Assembly: GCA_046734315.1 (NCBI GenBank)
Contig: JBKPQY010000163.1
Span: 1 to 25,526, forward strand
Source: DASXRA01 sp046734315
GTDB lineage: Bacteria > Actinomycetota > Actinomycetes > Mycobacteriales > Jatrophihabitantaceae
DNA: 25,526 bases
Direction of reading: 5' to 3'
Shown piece after piece: positions 9,222 to 16,985 of the stretch. Within the stretch, counting starts at the first letter, position 1, and each line of letters opens with the position of its first letter. The position numbers and the translations under genes were made by a program. The notes below the pieces were generated by a model. The model was given only the letters and a program-made list of their open reading frames with translations, did not search any database and was not told the origin of the DNA.

Positions 9222-11912
9222 ATGGGTGTGCTGATGAAGTACGTCTACGACTTCTCCGAAGGCAACAAGGACCTCAAGGATCTGCTCGGTGGCAAGGGCG
9301 CCAACCTTGCCGAGATGACGAACCTGGGGTTGCCGGTTCCGCCGGGGTTCACGATCACCACGGAGGCCTGCCAGGCCTACCTCAGGAGCGGTCATGAGCC
9401 GGACGGCCTGGCCGAGCAGGTGGCCGAGCGCTTGGCCGTGCTCGAGCATCGGATGGGCAAGCAGCTGGGCCAGTCCGACGACCCGCTGCTGGTCTCGGTC
9501 CGTTCGGGGGCGAAGTTCTCGATGCCGGGGATGATGGAGACCGTCCTGAACATCGGCCTGTCCGATCAGTCCGTGCGCGGTCTGGCGGCGCAGGCGGGCA
9601 ACGAGCGGTTCGCGTTCGACTCGTACCGGCGGCTGATCCAGATGTTCGGCAAGACGGTGCTGGGCATCGACGGCGAGTACTTCGAGGACGCGTTGGACGC
9701 GGCCAAGCACGCCAAGGGCACCACCAGCGACCTGGACCTCGACGCCGCTGACCTGCGCAAGCTCGTCGACACGTTCAAGGACGTCGTGGTCGAGCGTGCC
9801 GGGCGGCAGTTCCCGCAGGACCCGCGCGAGCAGCTCGACCTCGCCATCCGTGCCGTGTTCGAGTCGTGGAACACGCCGCGCGCGGTCGTGTACCGCCGGC
9901 AGGAGCGCATCCCGTCCGATCTGGGCACCGCTGTCAACGTCGTCGCGATGGTGTTCGGCAACCTCGACGCGAACTCAGGAACCGGTGTGGCTTTCACCCG
10001 CGATCCGGCCACGGGCGCGAAGGGCGTGTACGGCGACTACCTCCAAAACGCCCAGGGCGAAGACGTCGTGGCGGGCATCCGCAACACAGTGCCGCTCGCG
10101 GAACTGGAAAAGATCGACAAGAGGTCTTACGACGAGCTGCTGAGGATCATGCAGATACTGGAAGAGCACTACCGGGACCTCTGCGACATCGAGTTCACGA
10201 TCGAGCGCGGCAAGCTGTGGATGCTGCAGACCCGGGTGGGCAAGCGCACCGCGGAGGCGGCCTTCCGCATCGCCACTCAGCTGGTCGACCAGGGCCTGAT
10301 CGACATGGACGAGGCCATCCAGCGGGTCACCGGGGCACAGCTCGCACAGCTGATGTTCCCGCGCTTCCAGGCGTTCACATCCCGGCAGAAGATCGCCAGC
10401 GGGATCGCCGCCTCGCCCGGCGCAGCGGTCGGCAAGATCGTATTCGACTCGTACACCGCGGTGAAGTGGTCGCGATCGGGCGAGCACGTGATCCTCGTAC
10501 GACGCGAAACCAACCCCGACGACCTCGACGGCATGATCGCCGCGCGCGGCATTCTCACGTCACGCGGCGGCAAGACGTCGCACGCCGCTGTGGTGGCCCG
10601 TGGCATGGGCAAGACCTGCGTGTGCGGCGCGGAGGCACTCGACGTCGACACCAAGCAGCGCATGCTTCGGGCACCCGGCGGTCTCGAGCTGCACGAGGGC
10701 GACGTAATCTCCATCGACGGCACCAGCGGCGCGGTGTACCTCGGCGACGTGCCGGTCGTCGACTCCCCGGTGGTCCGCTACTTCGAGACCGGTACCAACT
10801 CGGAGGGTGACGATCTGGTGGCCGCGGTCGACCGGATCATGCGTCACGCCGATGGAACTCGGCGGATGGCCGTGCGGGCGAACGCCGACACCGCCGACGA
10901 TGCCGAGCGGGCTCGCCGCTTCGGCGCGCAGGGCATCGGGTTGTGCCGCACTGAGCACATGTTCCTGGGCGATCGGCGCCAGCTCGTAGAGCGGCTCATC
11001 CTCGCCGACACGGACGACGAGCGTGCCGCGGCCCTCGACGCGCTGCTGCCCCTGCAGCGGACGGATTTCGTCGGCATCCTCGAAGCGATGGACGGTCTGC
11101 CGGTCACCATCCGGCTGCTCGACCCGCCGCTGCACGAGTTCCTTCCCGACATCACGGAGCTCTCGGTACGCGTCGCCGTGGCTGAGTCGCGGGGCGAGAA
11201 GCACGAAGGCGATCTGCGCCTGCTGCAGGCGGTGCGCCGACAGCACGAGCAGAATCCCATGCTCGGCCTGCGCGGCGTCCGCCTCGGTGTCGTCATCCCG
11301 GGCCTGTTCGCGATGCAGGCGCGTGCCATTCTCGAGGCGGCGGGACAGCGCATCCGGGTCGGCGGAGTGCCCCGGGTCGAGATCATGGTGCCGCTCGTCG
11401 GTGCCGCGCAGGAGCTCGAGACCGTCAAGCAGGACATCATCCAGGTCGCCCGCGAGGTCCGGGCAGAGATGGGTGTCTCGCTGGAGTTCCTGGTCGGCAC
11501 GATGATCGAGCTCCCGCGCGCGGCGCTGACAGCCGAGCACATCGCTGAGTACGCGGAGTTCTTCTCCTTCGGCACGAACGACCTGACCCAGATGACGTGG
11601 GGGTTCTCGCGGGACGACGTCGAGGGAGCGTTCTTCTCCGCGTACCTGGAGAAGGGGATCTTCGGCGTCAGCCCGTTCGAGACGATTGATCGGCACGGTG
11701 TGGGCGAACTGGTGCGCATCGCCGCCGCGCGGGGCCGCTCGCGGCGGCCGGGTCTCAAGCTGGGCGTCTGCGGCGAGCACGGCGGCGATCCGGACTCCGT
11801 GCATTTCTTCGAGCTGGCCGACCTGGACTATGTGTCCTGCTCGCCGTTCCGGCTGCCGATCGCCCGACTCGAGGCCGGGCGCGCGGTCCACGACCGCGCA
11901 CGCTCCGCCTGA
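9222..11912 (+). CDS. ppdK: Pyruvate, phosphate dikinase
   Basis: It interconverts pyruvate + ATP + phosphate with PEP + AMP + pyrophosphate. The 896-aa protein has the N-terminal ATP-grasp domain, beginning KYVYDFSEGNKDLKDLLGGKG and continuing with the SVRSGAKFSMPGMM segment. The central swivelling domain has the phosphohistidine motif GGKTSHAAVVARGMGK (catalytic His about 454). The C-terminal PEP/pyruvate barrel contains GTNDLTQMTWG and the CGEHGGDP motif with catalytic Cys about 850. Length is typical for bacterial PPDK. ATG 9222 is preceded by GAG-TGGG; ATG 9234 (MKYVYDF) is an equally credible start. TACCCT at 9193-9198 could be its -10 box. No PPDK regulatory kinase gene is seen nearby. 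Confidence 0.96.
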   Translation: MGVLMKYVYDFSEGNKDLKDLLGGKGANLAEMTNLGLPVPPGFTITTEACQAYLRSGHEPDGLAEQVAERLAVLEHRMGKQLGQSDDPLLVSVRSGAKFSMPGMMETVLNIGLSDQSVRGLAAQAGNERFAFDSYRRLIQMFGKTVLGIDGEYFEDALDAAKHAKGTTSDLDLDAADLRKLVDTFKDVVVERAGRQFPQDPREQLDLAIRAVFESWNTPRAVVYRRQERIPSDLGTAVNVVAMVFGNLDANSGTGVAFTRDPATGAKGVYGDYLQNAQGEDVVAGIRNTVPLAELEKIDKRSYDELLRIMQILEEHYRDLCDIEFTIERGKLWMLQTRVGKRTAEAAFRIATQLVDQGLIDMDEAIQRVTGAQLAQLMFPRFQAFTSRQKIASGIAASPGAAVGKIVFDSYTAVKWSRSGEHVILVRRETNPDDLDGMIAARGILTSRGGKTSHAAVVARGMGKTCVCGAEALDVDTKQRMLRAPGGLELHEGDVISIDGTSGAVYLGDVPVVDSPVVRYFETGTNSEGDDLVAAVDRIMRHADGTRRMAVRANADTADDAERARRFGAQGIGLCRTEHMFLGDRRQLVERLILADTDDERAAALDALLPLQRTDFVGILEAMDGLPVTIRLLDPPLHEFLPDITELSVRVAVAESRGEKHEGDLRLLQAVRRQHEQNPMLGLRGVRLGVVIPGLFAMQARAILEAAGQRIRVGGVPRVEIMVPLVGAAQELETVKQDIIQVAREVRAEMGVSLEFLVGTMIELPRAALTAEHIAEYAEFFSFGTNDLTQMTWGFSRDDVEGAFFSAYLEKGIFGVSPFETIDRHGVGELVRIAAARGRSRRPGLKLGVCGEHGGDPDSVHFFELADLDYVSCSPFRLPIARLEAGRAVHDRARSA

Positions 11913-11955
11913 GCCGCTGCGGACGAGCGCTTGCCCGCAGAAGCAAGGAGGGTCC

Positions 11956-12552
11956 GTGCTCATACCACGGCCCGTGCTTGACGCCATTGTCGAGGGCCGC
12001 GTCACGTTGGCGTTCCGTCGCTGGGACCGTCCGCGTGCCAAGGCCGGTGCGCTGCACCGCACGCCGGTAGGGCTGGTCGCGATCGACGCGGTGGACGTGG
12101 TGCGCATGGACAGCATCAGTGCCGCCGAGGCACGAGCCGCGGGGGCGCAAAGCCGCGCCGAACTGCTGCGGTTCCTGAAGGGTCGCGATGGTCGTGTGTA
12201 CCGGATGCGGCTGCGCTATGCCGGCGCCGACCCGCGGATCGCCCTGCGCGCCGACGACGGGCTCAGCGACGCGGACGTCGGGGCTATCCAGGCACGGCTC
12301 GACCGGCTCGACCGGTCCGGCCGGCAGGGCCCCTGGACGCGCGATGTCCTCGAGCTGATAGCGGCCAATCCCGCGCGCCGGGCGCCGGATCTAGCCGCCG
12401 TTCGCGGCCTGCCCACCTGGCCGTTCAAGGCGGACGTCCGCAAGCTGAAGGAGCTGGGCCTCACGGAGAGCCTCGAGGTCGGCTATCGGATCTCCCCACG
12501 CGGCCGGGCCTACCTGGACCGCACGGCCGACACCCGTGTCACGCAGGCGTGA
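11956..12552 (+). CDS. ASCH/PUA-like protein with C-terminal winged helix
   Basis: A 198-aa protein whose start is fixed by an excellent ribosome site, AAGGAGGG (11945-11952), just before GTG 11956. Residues 1-95 look like an ASCH/PUA-type beta-barrel: PRPVLDAIVEGRVTLAFRRW, then TPVGLVAIDAVDVV, DSISAAEARAAG, and a YRMRLRY..ADPR end. Residues about 127-188 look like a winged helix-turn-helix (WTRDVLELIAANPARRAPDLAAV, then PFKADVRKLKELGL and a wing YRISPRGRAYL). ASCH domains are thought to bind RNA or modified nucleotides; the function here is unknown. The stop overlaps an upstream GTG of the following YbjN frame. Domain calls rest on pattern reading only. Confidence 0.72.
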   Translation: MLIPRPVLDAIVEGRVTLAFRRWDRPRAKAGALHRTPVGLVAIDAVDVVRMDSISAAEARAAGAQSRAELLRFLKGRDGRVYRMRLRYAGADPRIALRADDGLSDADVGAIQARLDRLDRSGRQGPWTRDVLELIAANPARRAPDLAAVRGLPTWPFKADVRKLKELGLTESLEVGYRISPRGRAYLDRTADTRVTQA

Positions 12553-12574
12553 GGACCCGCCCCGACTCGATCGG

Positions 12575-12580
12575 TAGGCT
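12575..12580 (+). promoter_or_regulatory. Candidate -10 box for a leaderless ybjN-like mRNA
   Basis: TAGGCT is followed by seven bases and then GTG 12588. The spacing equals that before dnaG, the ABC ATPase and the VOC gene. This decides the preferred start among three in-frame candidates (12549, 12588, 12657). Confidence 0.5.
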
Positions 12581-12587
12581 CGATTAC

Positions 12588-13070
12588 GTGTTGCGCCGCC
12601 GGTTCCGATCGTTCGCGGAGGCGGTGTCTCGGCCGGTCGGACGCGCCTCGTCCATCATGGTCGTTCCCAATACGCCCTTGCTGCAGCAGGTGCTCGACGA
12701 ATACGGGCTCAGGCACACCATCGACCAGGACGGCGACCTCCAGGTCCGCTGGGAGAAGTGCCAGCTGTACTTCTTCCACTACGGCGAGCAGAACGAGGTG
12801 CTGCAGCTGCGGCTCTACCTCAGTCGCCGGTTTCCCGTCGAGACGCGTCCCGCCCTCGCGCTAGCCCTCGACGACTGGAACCGGACGAAGCTGTTCCCCA
12901 AGGCGTACACGGTGCTGCCGGACGACGGGATGGTCGGCATCTGCGCGGAGCAGGTCCACGACTTCCACCTCGGCGCGACCCGCGACCAGATCCACCACAC
13001 GGTCGGCGTCTGGATCGAGACCCTGCTGCGCTTCGCTGAATGGGTGGACGAGCAGTTCGTGCAGGCTTAG
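12588..13070 (+). CDS. YbjN-domain protein
   Basis: A 160-aa protein with the YbjN/type III secretion chaperone-like fold: LLQQVLDEYGLRHTIDQDGDLQVRW, then LRLYLSRRFPVETRPALALALDDWNRTKLFPKAYTVL and a C-terminal long helix LLRFAEWVDEQF. Actinobacterial members are short cytosolic proteins of unknown role, sometimes thought to act as chaperone-like regulators. GTG 12588 is preferred because of the leaderless promoter layout. ATG 12657 (MVVPNTPLLQQ) would give just the core domain, and GTG 12549 would overlap the preceding gene's stop. It ends two bases before the dgt start codon, so the pair may be co-transcribed. Confidence 0.8.
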   Translation: MLRRRFRSFAEAVSRPVGRASSIMVVPNTPLLQQVLDEYGLRHTIDQDGDLQVRWEKCQLYFFHYGEQNEVLQLRLYLSRRFPVETRPALALALDDWNRTKLFPKAYTVLPDDGMVGICAEQVHDFHLGATRDQIHHTVGVWIETLLRFAEWVDEQFVQA

Positions 13071-13072
13071 GC

Positions 13073-14308
13073 ATGTCCTACGACGATGCGGCGCGGGCCC
13101 GCCGCGTGCCGGAACCGCCGAAGCGGGCCGGTGCGCAGGCCGTTCGCAGCGACTTCGCCCGCGACCGGGCGCGGGTGCTGCACTCGTACGCTTTCCGCCG
13201 CCTGGCTGACAAGACCCAGGTCGTCGTGCCCGGCGAGGACGACTTCCCGCGCACCCGGCTCACCCACTCGCTGGAAGTGGCTCAGATCGGCCGCGAGGTC
13301 GGCGCCGCCCTGGGCTGCGACCCGGACATCGTCGACGCCGCGGGGCTGGCCCATGACCTCGGGCACCCGCCGTTCGGCCACAACGGTGAGGACGCGCTGG
13401 ATGCTGCAGCAGCCGAGTGCGGTGGCTTCGAGGGCAACGCCCAAACGTTGCGTATCCTCACCCGCCTCGAGGCCAAGGTCGTCGCACCCGACGGCATGCC
13501 GGGCGGGCTTAACCTGACCCGGGCCACGCTCGACGCGACGTGCAAGTACCCGTGGCCGCGGCGGGACGACATCCGCAAGTTCGGTGTCTACGCCGCTGAT
13601 CTTTCCGCCTTCGCCTGGCTGCGCTCCGGGGCGCCGCCCGGGCAGCGGTGCCTCGAGGCCCAGGTGATGGACTGGGCGGACGACGTCGCCTACTCCGTTC
13701 ACGACGTGGAGGACGGCGTGTACGGAGGACACATCAAGTTGTCCACCGTGGACGACACGGAGCGGGCCGCGCTCTGCGAAGTGGCCGCGGAGCTGTACTC
13801 GCAGCTGGCCCCGGTCGTGCTGGCGCCGATGCTGGATGCGCTGCTCGCGCTGCCCGCGTTGCGCGACCTGGGCCGCTACGACGGCTCGTACGCGGCACAG
13901 GCCGCTGCCAAGCGGGCTACGAGCGAGCTGACCGGTCGCTTCGCCGGCGCGGCGGTGCTGGCAACCCAGGACACCCACGGTCGGGCGCGCCTCGCGCGGT
14001 ACGACGCGCAGCTCGTCGTCCCCGACTCGATCGTGGCAGAGTGCGCGTTGCTCAAGGCGGTGGCGGCACGCTATGTCATGCGCCGCGCAGGCGCGGCGGA
14101 ACGGCAGGCCGATCAGCGGCGGCTGCTCACCGAGCTCGTTACGGCCGTTCGCGATGGCGCGCCGGCCACGCTCGACGCGCCGGCGGCCGCTGCCTGGCAT
14201 GAGGCCGCCGGCGAGGCTGCACGGTTGCGTGTCATCATCGATCAGGTCGCGCAGCTGACCGACTCCTCGGCCTACGCGTGGCATGCCCGGCTGGTGCGGC
14301 CAACTTGA
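13073..14308 (+). CDS. dgt: Deoxyguanosinetriphosphate triphosphohydrolase-like protein
   Basis: An HD-domain hydrolase that removes triphosphate from dGTP (or related dNTPs), tuning nucleotide pools. The 411-aa protein begins RSDFARDRARVLHSYAFRRLADKTQV, the family signature. Metal ligands are visible as RLTHSLEV (His65), AHDLGHPPFGH (His94/Asp95) and the late MDWADDVAYSVHDVEDG motif. Length and C terminus (SSAYAWHARL) agree with actinobacterial dGTPases. ATG 13073 lies just after the stop of the YbjN gene. In Mycobacterium dgt lies directly beside dnaG; here about 5.8 kb of nitrogen and ABC-transporter genes separate them. It converges on the P-II operon with 17 bases between stops. Confidence 0.94.
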   Translation: MSYDDAARARRVPEPPKRAGAQAVRSDFARDRARVLHSYAFRRLADKTQVVVPGEDDFPRTRLTHSLEVAQIGREVGAALGCDPDIVDAAGLAHDLGHPPFGHNGEDALDAAAAECGGFEGNAQTLRILTRLEAKVVAPDGMPGGLNLTRATLDATCKYPWPRRDDIRKFGVYAADLSAFAWLRSGAPPGQRCLEAQVMDWADDVAYSVHDVEDGVYGGHIKLSTVDDTERAALCEVAAELYSQLAPVVLAPMLDALLALPALRDLGRYDGSYAAQAAAKRATSELTGRFAGAAVLATQDTHGRARLARYDAQLVVPDSIVAECALLKAVAARYVMRRAGAAERQADQRRLLTELVTAVRDGAPATLDAPAAAAWHEAAGEAARLRVIIDQVAQLTDSSAYAWHARLVRPT

Positions 14309-14325
14309 GCACCTCTGGTTTGAGC

Positions 14326-14664
14326 TCAGAGCGCGTCCGCGCCAAGTTCGCGGGTGCGGATTCGCACGAGTTCGCCGACCGCCGTCACCCAGATCTTGCC
14401 GTCGCCCATTGCGCCGGTGTACGCCACCGCGCAGATGACGTCGATCACGTCCTGGATGTCGTCGTCGCGAGCGACGACCTCGAGCTTGGCGTGCTGCTGG
14501 AATTCCGAGGAGTACTTGGCTCCGCGGTAAATCTCGGTGCGGCCGGGTAGCTTGCCGAGCCCACTCGCGTCGGTGACCGTCGCGCCGTGGAAGCCGAGAG
14601 TCGAGAGTGCCGCGCAGATCTCGCCGACCTTGGCCGGGCGCACGATGGCGCTGACGAGCTGCAT
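14326..14664 (-). CDS. Divergent P-II family signal protein (second paralogue)
   Basis: A 112-aa protein with the full P-II fold: QLVSAIVRPAKVGEICAAL, TEIYRGAKY with Tyr51 in the T-loop, TGAMGDGKIWV (Lys90) and VRIRT (Arg101, Arg103) for ATP phosphates. The stretch usually written GFGRQKGH is GLGKLPGR, so Gln39 is Leu. The position of Lys58 is His (EFQQH). In GlnB/GlnK structures Gln39 and Lys58 take part in binding Mg-ATP and 2-oxoglutarate, so 2-oxoglutarate sensing is probably altered or lost. A strong ribosome site AAGGAGGG (14668-14675) fixes the ATG. It is the last gene of the amtB operon, 40 bases after glnK. Confidence 0.92.
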   Translation of the reverse strand: MQLVSAIVRPAKVGEICAALSTLGFHGATVTDASGLGKLPGRTEIYRGAKYSSEFQQHAKLEVVARDDDIQDVIDVICAVAYTGAMGDGKIWVTAVGELVRIRTRELGADAL

Positions 14665-14704
14665 GCGCCCTCCTTCGCGCGCGGTCGGCGGCCGGCTGGT
14701 CGGA

Positions 14705-15040
14705 TCAGACCGCGTCAGGACCTCGTTCGCCGGTGCGGATTCGTACGATGCCGTCGACCGGCGTAGACCACACCTTCCCGTCGCCGATCTTGCCGGTGCG
14801 CGCGCTGGCCACGATCGTGTCGATGACGGTCTGACCGTCCGAGTCGTTGACGAGGACCTCGATGCGCAGTTTCGGCACCAGGTCGACGGTGTATTCGGCA
14901 CCCCGATACACCTCCGTGTGACCGCGTTGCCGTCCGTACCCACTGACCTCAGCGACGGTCATGCCCTCGGCGCCCATCGTGCTCAGCGCATGCTTGACGG
15001 CATCGAACTGAAACGGCTTGATGATGGCGGTAATGAGCAT
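14705..15040 (-). CDS. glnK: Canonical P-II nitrogen regulatory protein GlnK
   Basis: A trimeric P-II protein that senses ATP/ADP and 2-oxoglutarate and, in other bacteria, plugs AmtB when nitrogen is ample. The 111-aa sequence is classical: LITAIIKPFQFDAVKHAL, GMTVAEVSGYGRQRGHTEVYRGAEY (Gln39- and Tyr51-equivalents kept), VDLVPKLRIEV (Lys58-equivalent kept), RTGKIGDGKV and VRIRTGE. The ATG at 15040 overlaps the stop of the small membrane gene (TGATG), suggesting coupled translation. A GTG one codon earlier, with GGGAGG upstream, is a possible alternative. In actinobacteria this Tyr is adenylylated by GlnD; no glnD lies in this operon. Confidence 0.96.
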   Translation of the reverse strand: MLITAIIKPFQFDAVKHALSTMGAEGMTVAEVSGYGRQRGHTEVYRGAEYTVDLVPKLRIEVLVNDSDGQTVIDTIVASARTGKIGDGKVWSTPVDGIVRIRTGERGPDAV

Positions 15041-15339
15041 CACCGTCGCCGACCTCCCTGTTGCGCCGCCGGCGCGACCGGGTCTTCGGCGAGGTGTCTG
15101 CGCCAGAGCCACATCGCGATGCTGAACCAGCCGACGGTCACGAACGCCCATGCGATCGCGTACAGCCGATGTCCGCTCAACGCCAGTGACAGACACAGTC
15201 CGAAGGCGATCAGCGACATGAACAGGAACCCCCGCCACACCCAGGGCGACCCCGCCGAGCGGGTGCCGTCAGGCAGCTGGAATCGAGGCGCCTGCTGCGC
15301 GGGTCCAGGGCGCCCTTGTCGACTCGTTCGGGCGCTCAT
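15040..15339 (-). CDS. Small two-helix membrane protein in the amtB-glnK operon
   Basis: A 99-aa protein with a polar, proline-rich N terminus, two membrane helices at about 34-55 and 59-80 joined by a very short turn, and a basic C-terminal tail. It is not a shadow frame. Its ATG overlaps the amtB stop (ATGA, 15336-15339) and its stop overlaps the glnK ATG (TGATG), so it is locked into the operon on both sides. I do not recognise a named family. Position suggests a link to AmtB or GlnK, for example as a membrane partner, but that is inference only. Confidence 0.8.
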   Translation of the reverse strand: MSARTSRQGRPGPAQQAPRFQLPDGTRSAGSPWVWRGFLFMSLIAFGLCLSLALSGHRLYAIAWAFVTVGWFSIAMWLWRRHLAEDPVAPAAQQGGRRR

Positions 15340-16856
15340 GACGCATCGCCGGCCTGTATCGGCGCCGTGCTCGGTGGGCCGGTGCTTCCCGCCGCCGCAG
15401 GACTTCCGGCGCCGACGAGTTCGATGCCTTCACTGGACGGGTAGCCCTCCTCGCCGTGCACGGCCAGGTCGCCGACTGCGAGCTCCTCATCGGGCATGCG
15501 GAGCGGGGTGACGAGGCCGATGACCTTCAAGATCAGGAACGTGACCAGGGCGTCCCAGACGATCACGGTCAGTGCGGCGAGAATCTGGAGGAAGAACAGA
15601 TGCCGGTTGCCGTAGAGCCAGCCCGTGACCGAGAGCGGAGTGCCGCTGGTGGTGTTCGGATAGACGACGACACTCGGGTCGGCGAAGATGCCCACCAGCA
15701 GCCCGCCCAGCAACCCGGCCAGGCCGTGCGTGTAGACCACGCCCATCGCGTCGTCGACCCGGCGCAACACGATCGGCTGGATGTAGCTCCAGGCGAACCA
15801 CACGATCGTCGAGGCGATGATGCCTTCCAGCAGAGCACCCAACCCGTTCACGTAACCGGCGCCGGGCGTGATGGCGACAAGCCCGACGATCATGCCGTTG
15901 ACCGCCCCGAGGAACGTCGGCTTCTTTTCCCTGCCGAGGAACATGTCCCACAGCACCCAGGTCAGTAGCGCCGCCACTGTGCAAAGGTTGGTATTGACCA
16001 CCGCAGTCGCGGCGTCGGCGCTGGCGAAGTACGGGTCGCCGCCGTTGAAGCCGTTCCAGCCCAGCCACACAATGCCTGCGCCGACGCACACGATCGGCAG
16101 GCTGTGCGGCACGAAGCGCTGCCGGTCACGCGCAAGCCGCGGCCCGATCACCCAGGCTGCGACGAATCCAGTCGTGCCCGCGGCCAGGTGGATCACGTAT
16201 CCACCGGAGAAGTCGACGGCGCCCTCGTGCGCCCAGTAGCCGCCACCCCAGAGCAGCATCGCGTTGACCGCGTAGACGAACGTTGTCCACAGCGGGACGA
16301 AGACCAGCCACACCTTGACCTTGATCCGGCCCAGCACGCTGCCCAGGAACAGCAGCGGAGTGATCGCCGCGAACACGAACTGGAAGTAGAAGATCGAGGT
16401 GGTGGGTTGCGACAGCGGCACGGCGGTGCCGGTCGGAAGCGTTGCCTGCGACGTCTGTGACGTGCCGCGTAAAGACGTCTGCGGATGGCCCATGAAATTG
16501 GAGAAGAAGTTCTTGAAGAAGTTGCCGCCGTACGTGTAGCTGTAGTGGTTCGCCCCGCCACCTCCGATCGGGGCTCCGAACCCCATCTTGTACGCCCACA
16601 GCACCCATACGATCAGTATCGTGCAGAATCCGGTGAACGCCATGAACATGGTGTTCACGACCCACTTCTTGGGCACCAACCCTCCGTAGAGCAGGGCCAG
16701 GCCCGGCACGCTCATCAGGGCTACGAACGTCGCCGCGGTGAGCTGCCAAGACGTGCTGCCGGTATCCAGCCACGGCGGCTGACAGCCCGTCGGGGCCGAG
16801 GTCGGCGTACAGGGGTTCGGGGCCGAGTGGACAACACTCGCAAGCTCGGGCAGCAA
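15336..16856 (-). CDS. amtB: Ammonium transporter Amt/AmtB
   Basis: A 506-aa membrane protein conducting ammonium/ammonia. Recognisable Amt segments: PGLALLYGGLVPKKWVVNTMF (51-71), AVDFSGGYVIHLAAGTTG with Asp215 and pore His223, IVWLGWNGFNGG, AVVNTNLC, and VVYTHGLAGLLGGLLVG with the second pore His377. The non-helical N terminus (about 1-38) contains two cysteines (16 and 25). The loop after TM2 is long and rich in Gly, Asn, Thr and Phe (about 95-153). The C-terminal tail (about 450-506) is long and acidic/Pro-Ser-rich. The start is TTG, supported by AAAGGAGGGG seven to eight bases upstream. A GlnR-like operator lies upstream, and the stop overlaps the next gene. Confidence 0.96.
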   Translation of the reverse strand: MLPELASVVHSAPNPCTPTSAPTGCQPPWLDTGSTSWQLTAATFVALMSVPGLALLYGGLVPKKWVVNTMFMAFTGFCTILIVWVLWAYKMGFGAPIGGGGANHYSYTYGGNFFKNFFSNFMGHPQTSLRGTSQTSQATLPTGTAVPLSQPTTSIFYFQFVFAAITPLLFLGSVLGRIKVKVWLVFVPLWTTFVYAVNAMLLWGGGYWAHEGAVDFSGGYVIHLAAGTTGFVAAWVIGPRLARDRQRFVPHSLPIVCVGAGIVWLGWNGFNGGDPYFASADAATAVVNTNLCTVAALLTWVLWDMFLGREKKPTFLGAVNGMIVGLVAITPGAGYVNGLGALLEGIIASTIVWFAWSYIQPIVLRRVDDAMGVVYTHGLAGLLGGLLVGIFADPSVVVYPNTTSGTPLSVTGWLYGNRHLFFLQILAALTVIVWDALVTFLILKVIGLVTPLRMPDEELAVGDLAVHGEEGYPSSEGIELVGAGSPAAAGSTGPPSTAPIQAGDAS

Positions 16857-16933
16857 CGAAGCCCCTCCTTTGTGGTGGGAACCCAGGAGTGAGGCGTGGT
16901 GGCCAGAAACTCGGTCGCCGCGTCGGCCAGCAA

Positions 16934-16939
16934 ACTATG
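16934..16939 (-). promoter_or_regulatory. Candidate -10 box of amtB
   Basis: On the minus strand this reads CATAGT, eight bases downstream of the last GAAAC of the GlnR-like site. Transcription would start near 16927, giving a leader of about 70 bases with a strong ribosome site ahead of the TTG. Confidence 0.4.
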
Positions 16940-16947
16940 GGCGGCTC

Positions 16948-16985
16948 GTTTCCGGGGAACGCCGCGCGGATTTCCGGCGTGTTAA
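16948..16985 (-). promoter_or_regulatory. GlnR-like operator upstream of amtB
   Basis: On the minus strand the order is TTAAC, six bases, GAAAT, six bases, GGCGT, six bases, GAAAC. The actinobacterial GlnR consensus is GTnAC-n6-GAAAC-n6-GTnAC-n6-GAAAC. Both b-sites fit well (4/5 and 5/5), the first a-site keeps T, A and C, and the second a-site is poor. All three 6-base spacings are exact. GlnR is known to activate amtB operons in streptomycetes and mycobacteria. The TTAAC overlaps the stop codon of the upstream membrane gene. Confidence 0.55.

Noticed and set aside
11917..11940. Hairpin CTGCGG/CCGCAG after ppdK as a terminator
   Set aside because: Only six pairs with a 12-base loop and no T run, directly in front of the next gene's ribosome site; likely chance in GC-rich DNA.
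10560..12116. 518-codon minus-strand open frame
   Set aside because: Shadow of ppdK and the ASCH-like gene; low-complexity composition and no recognisable domain.
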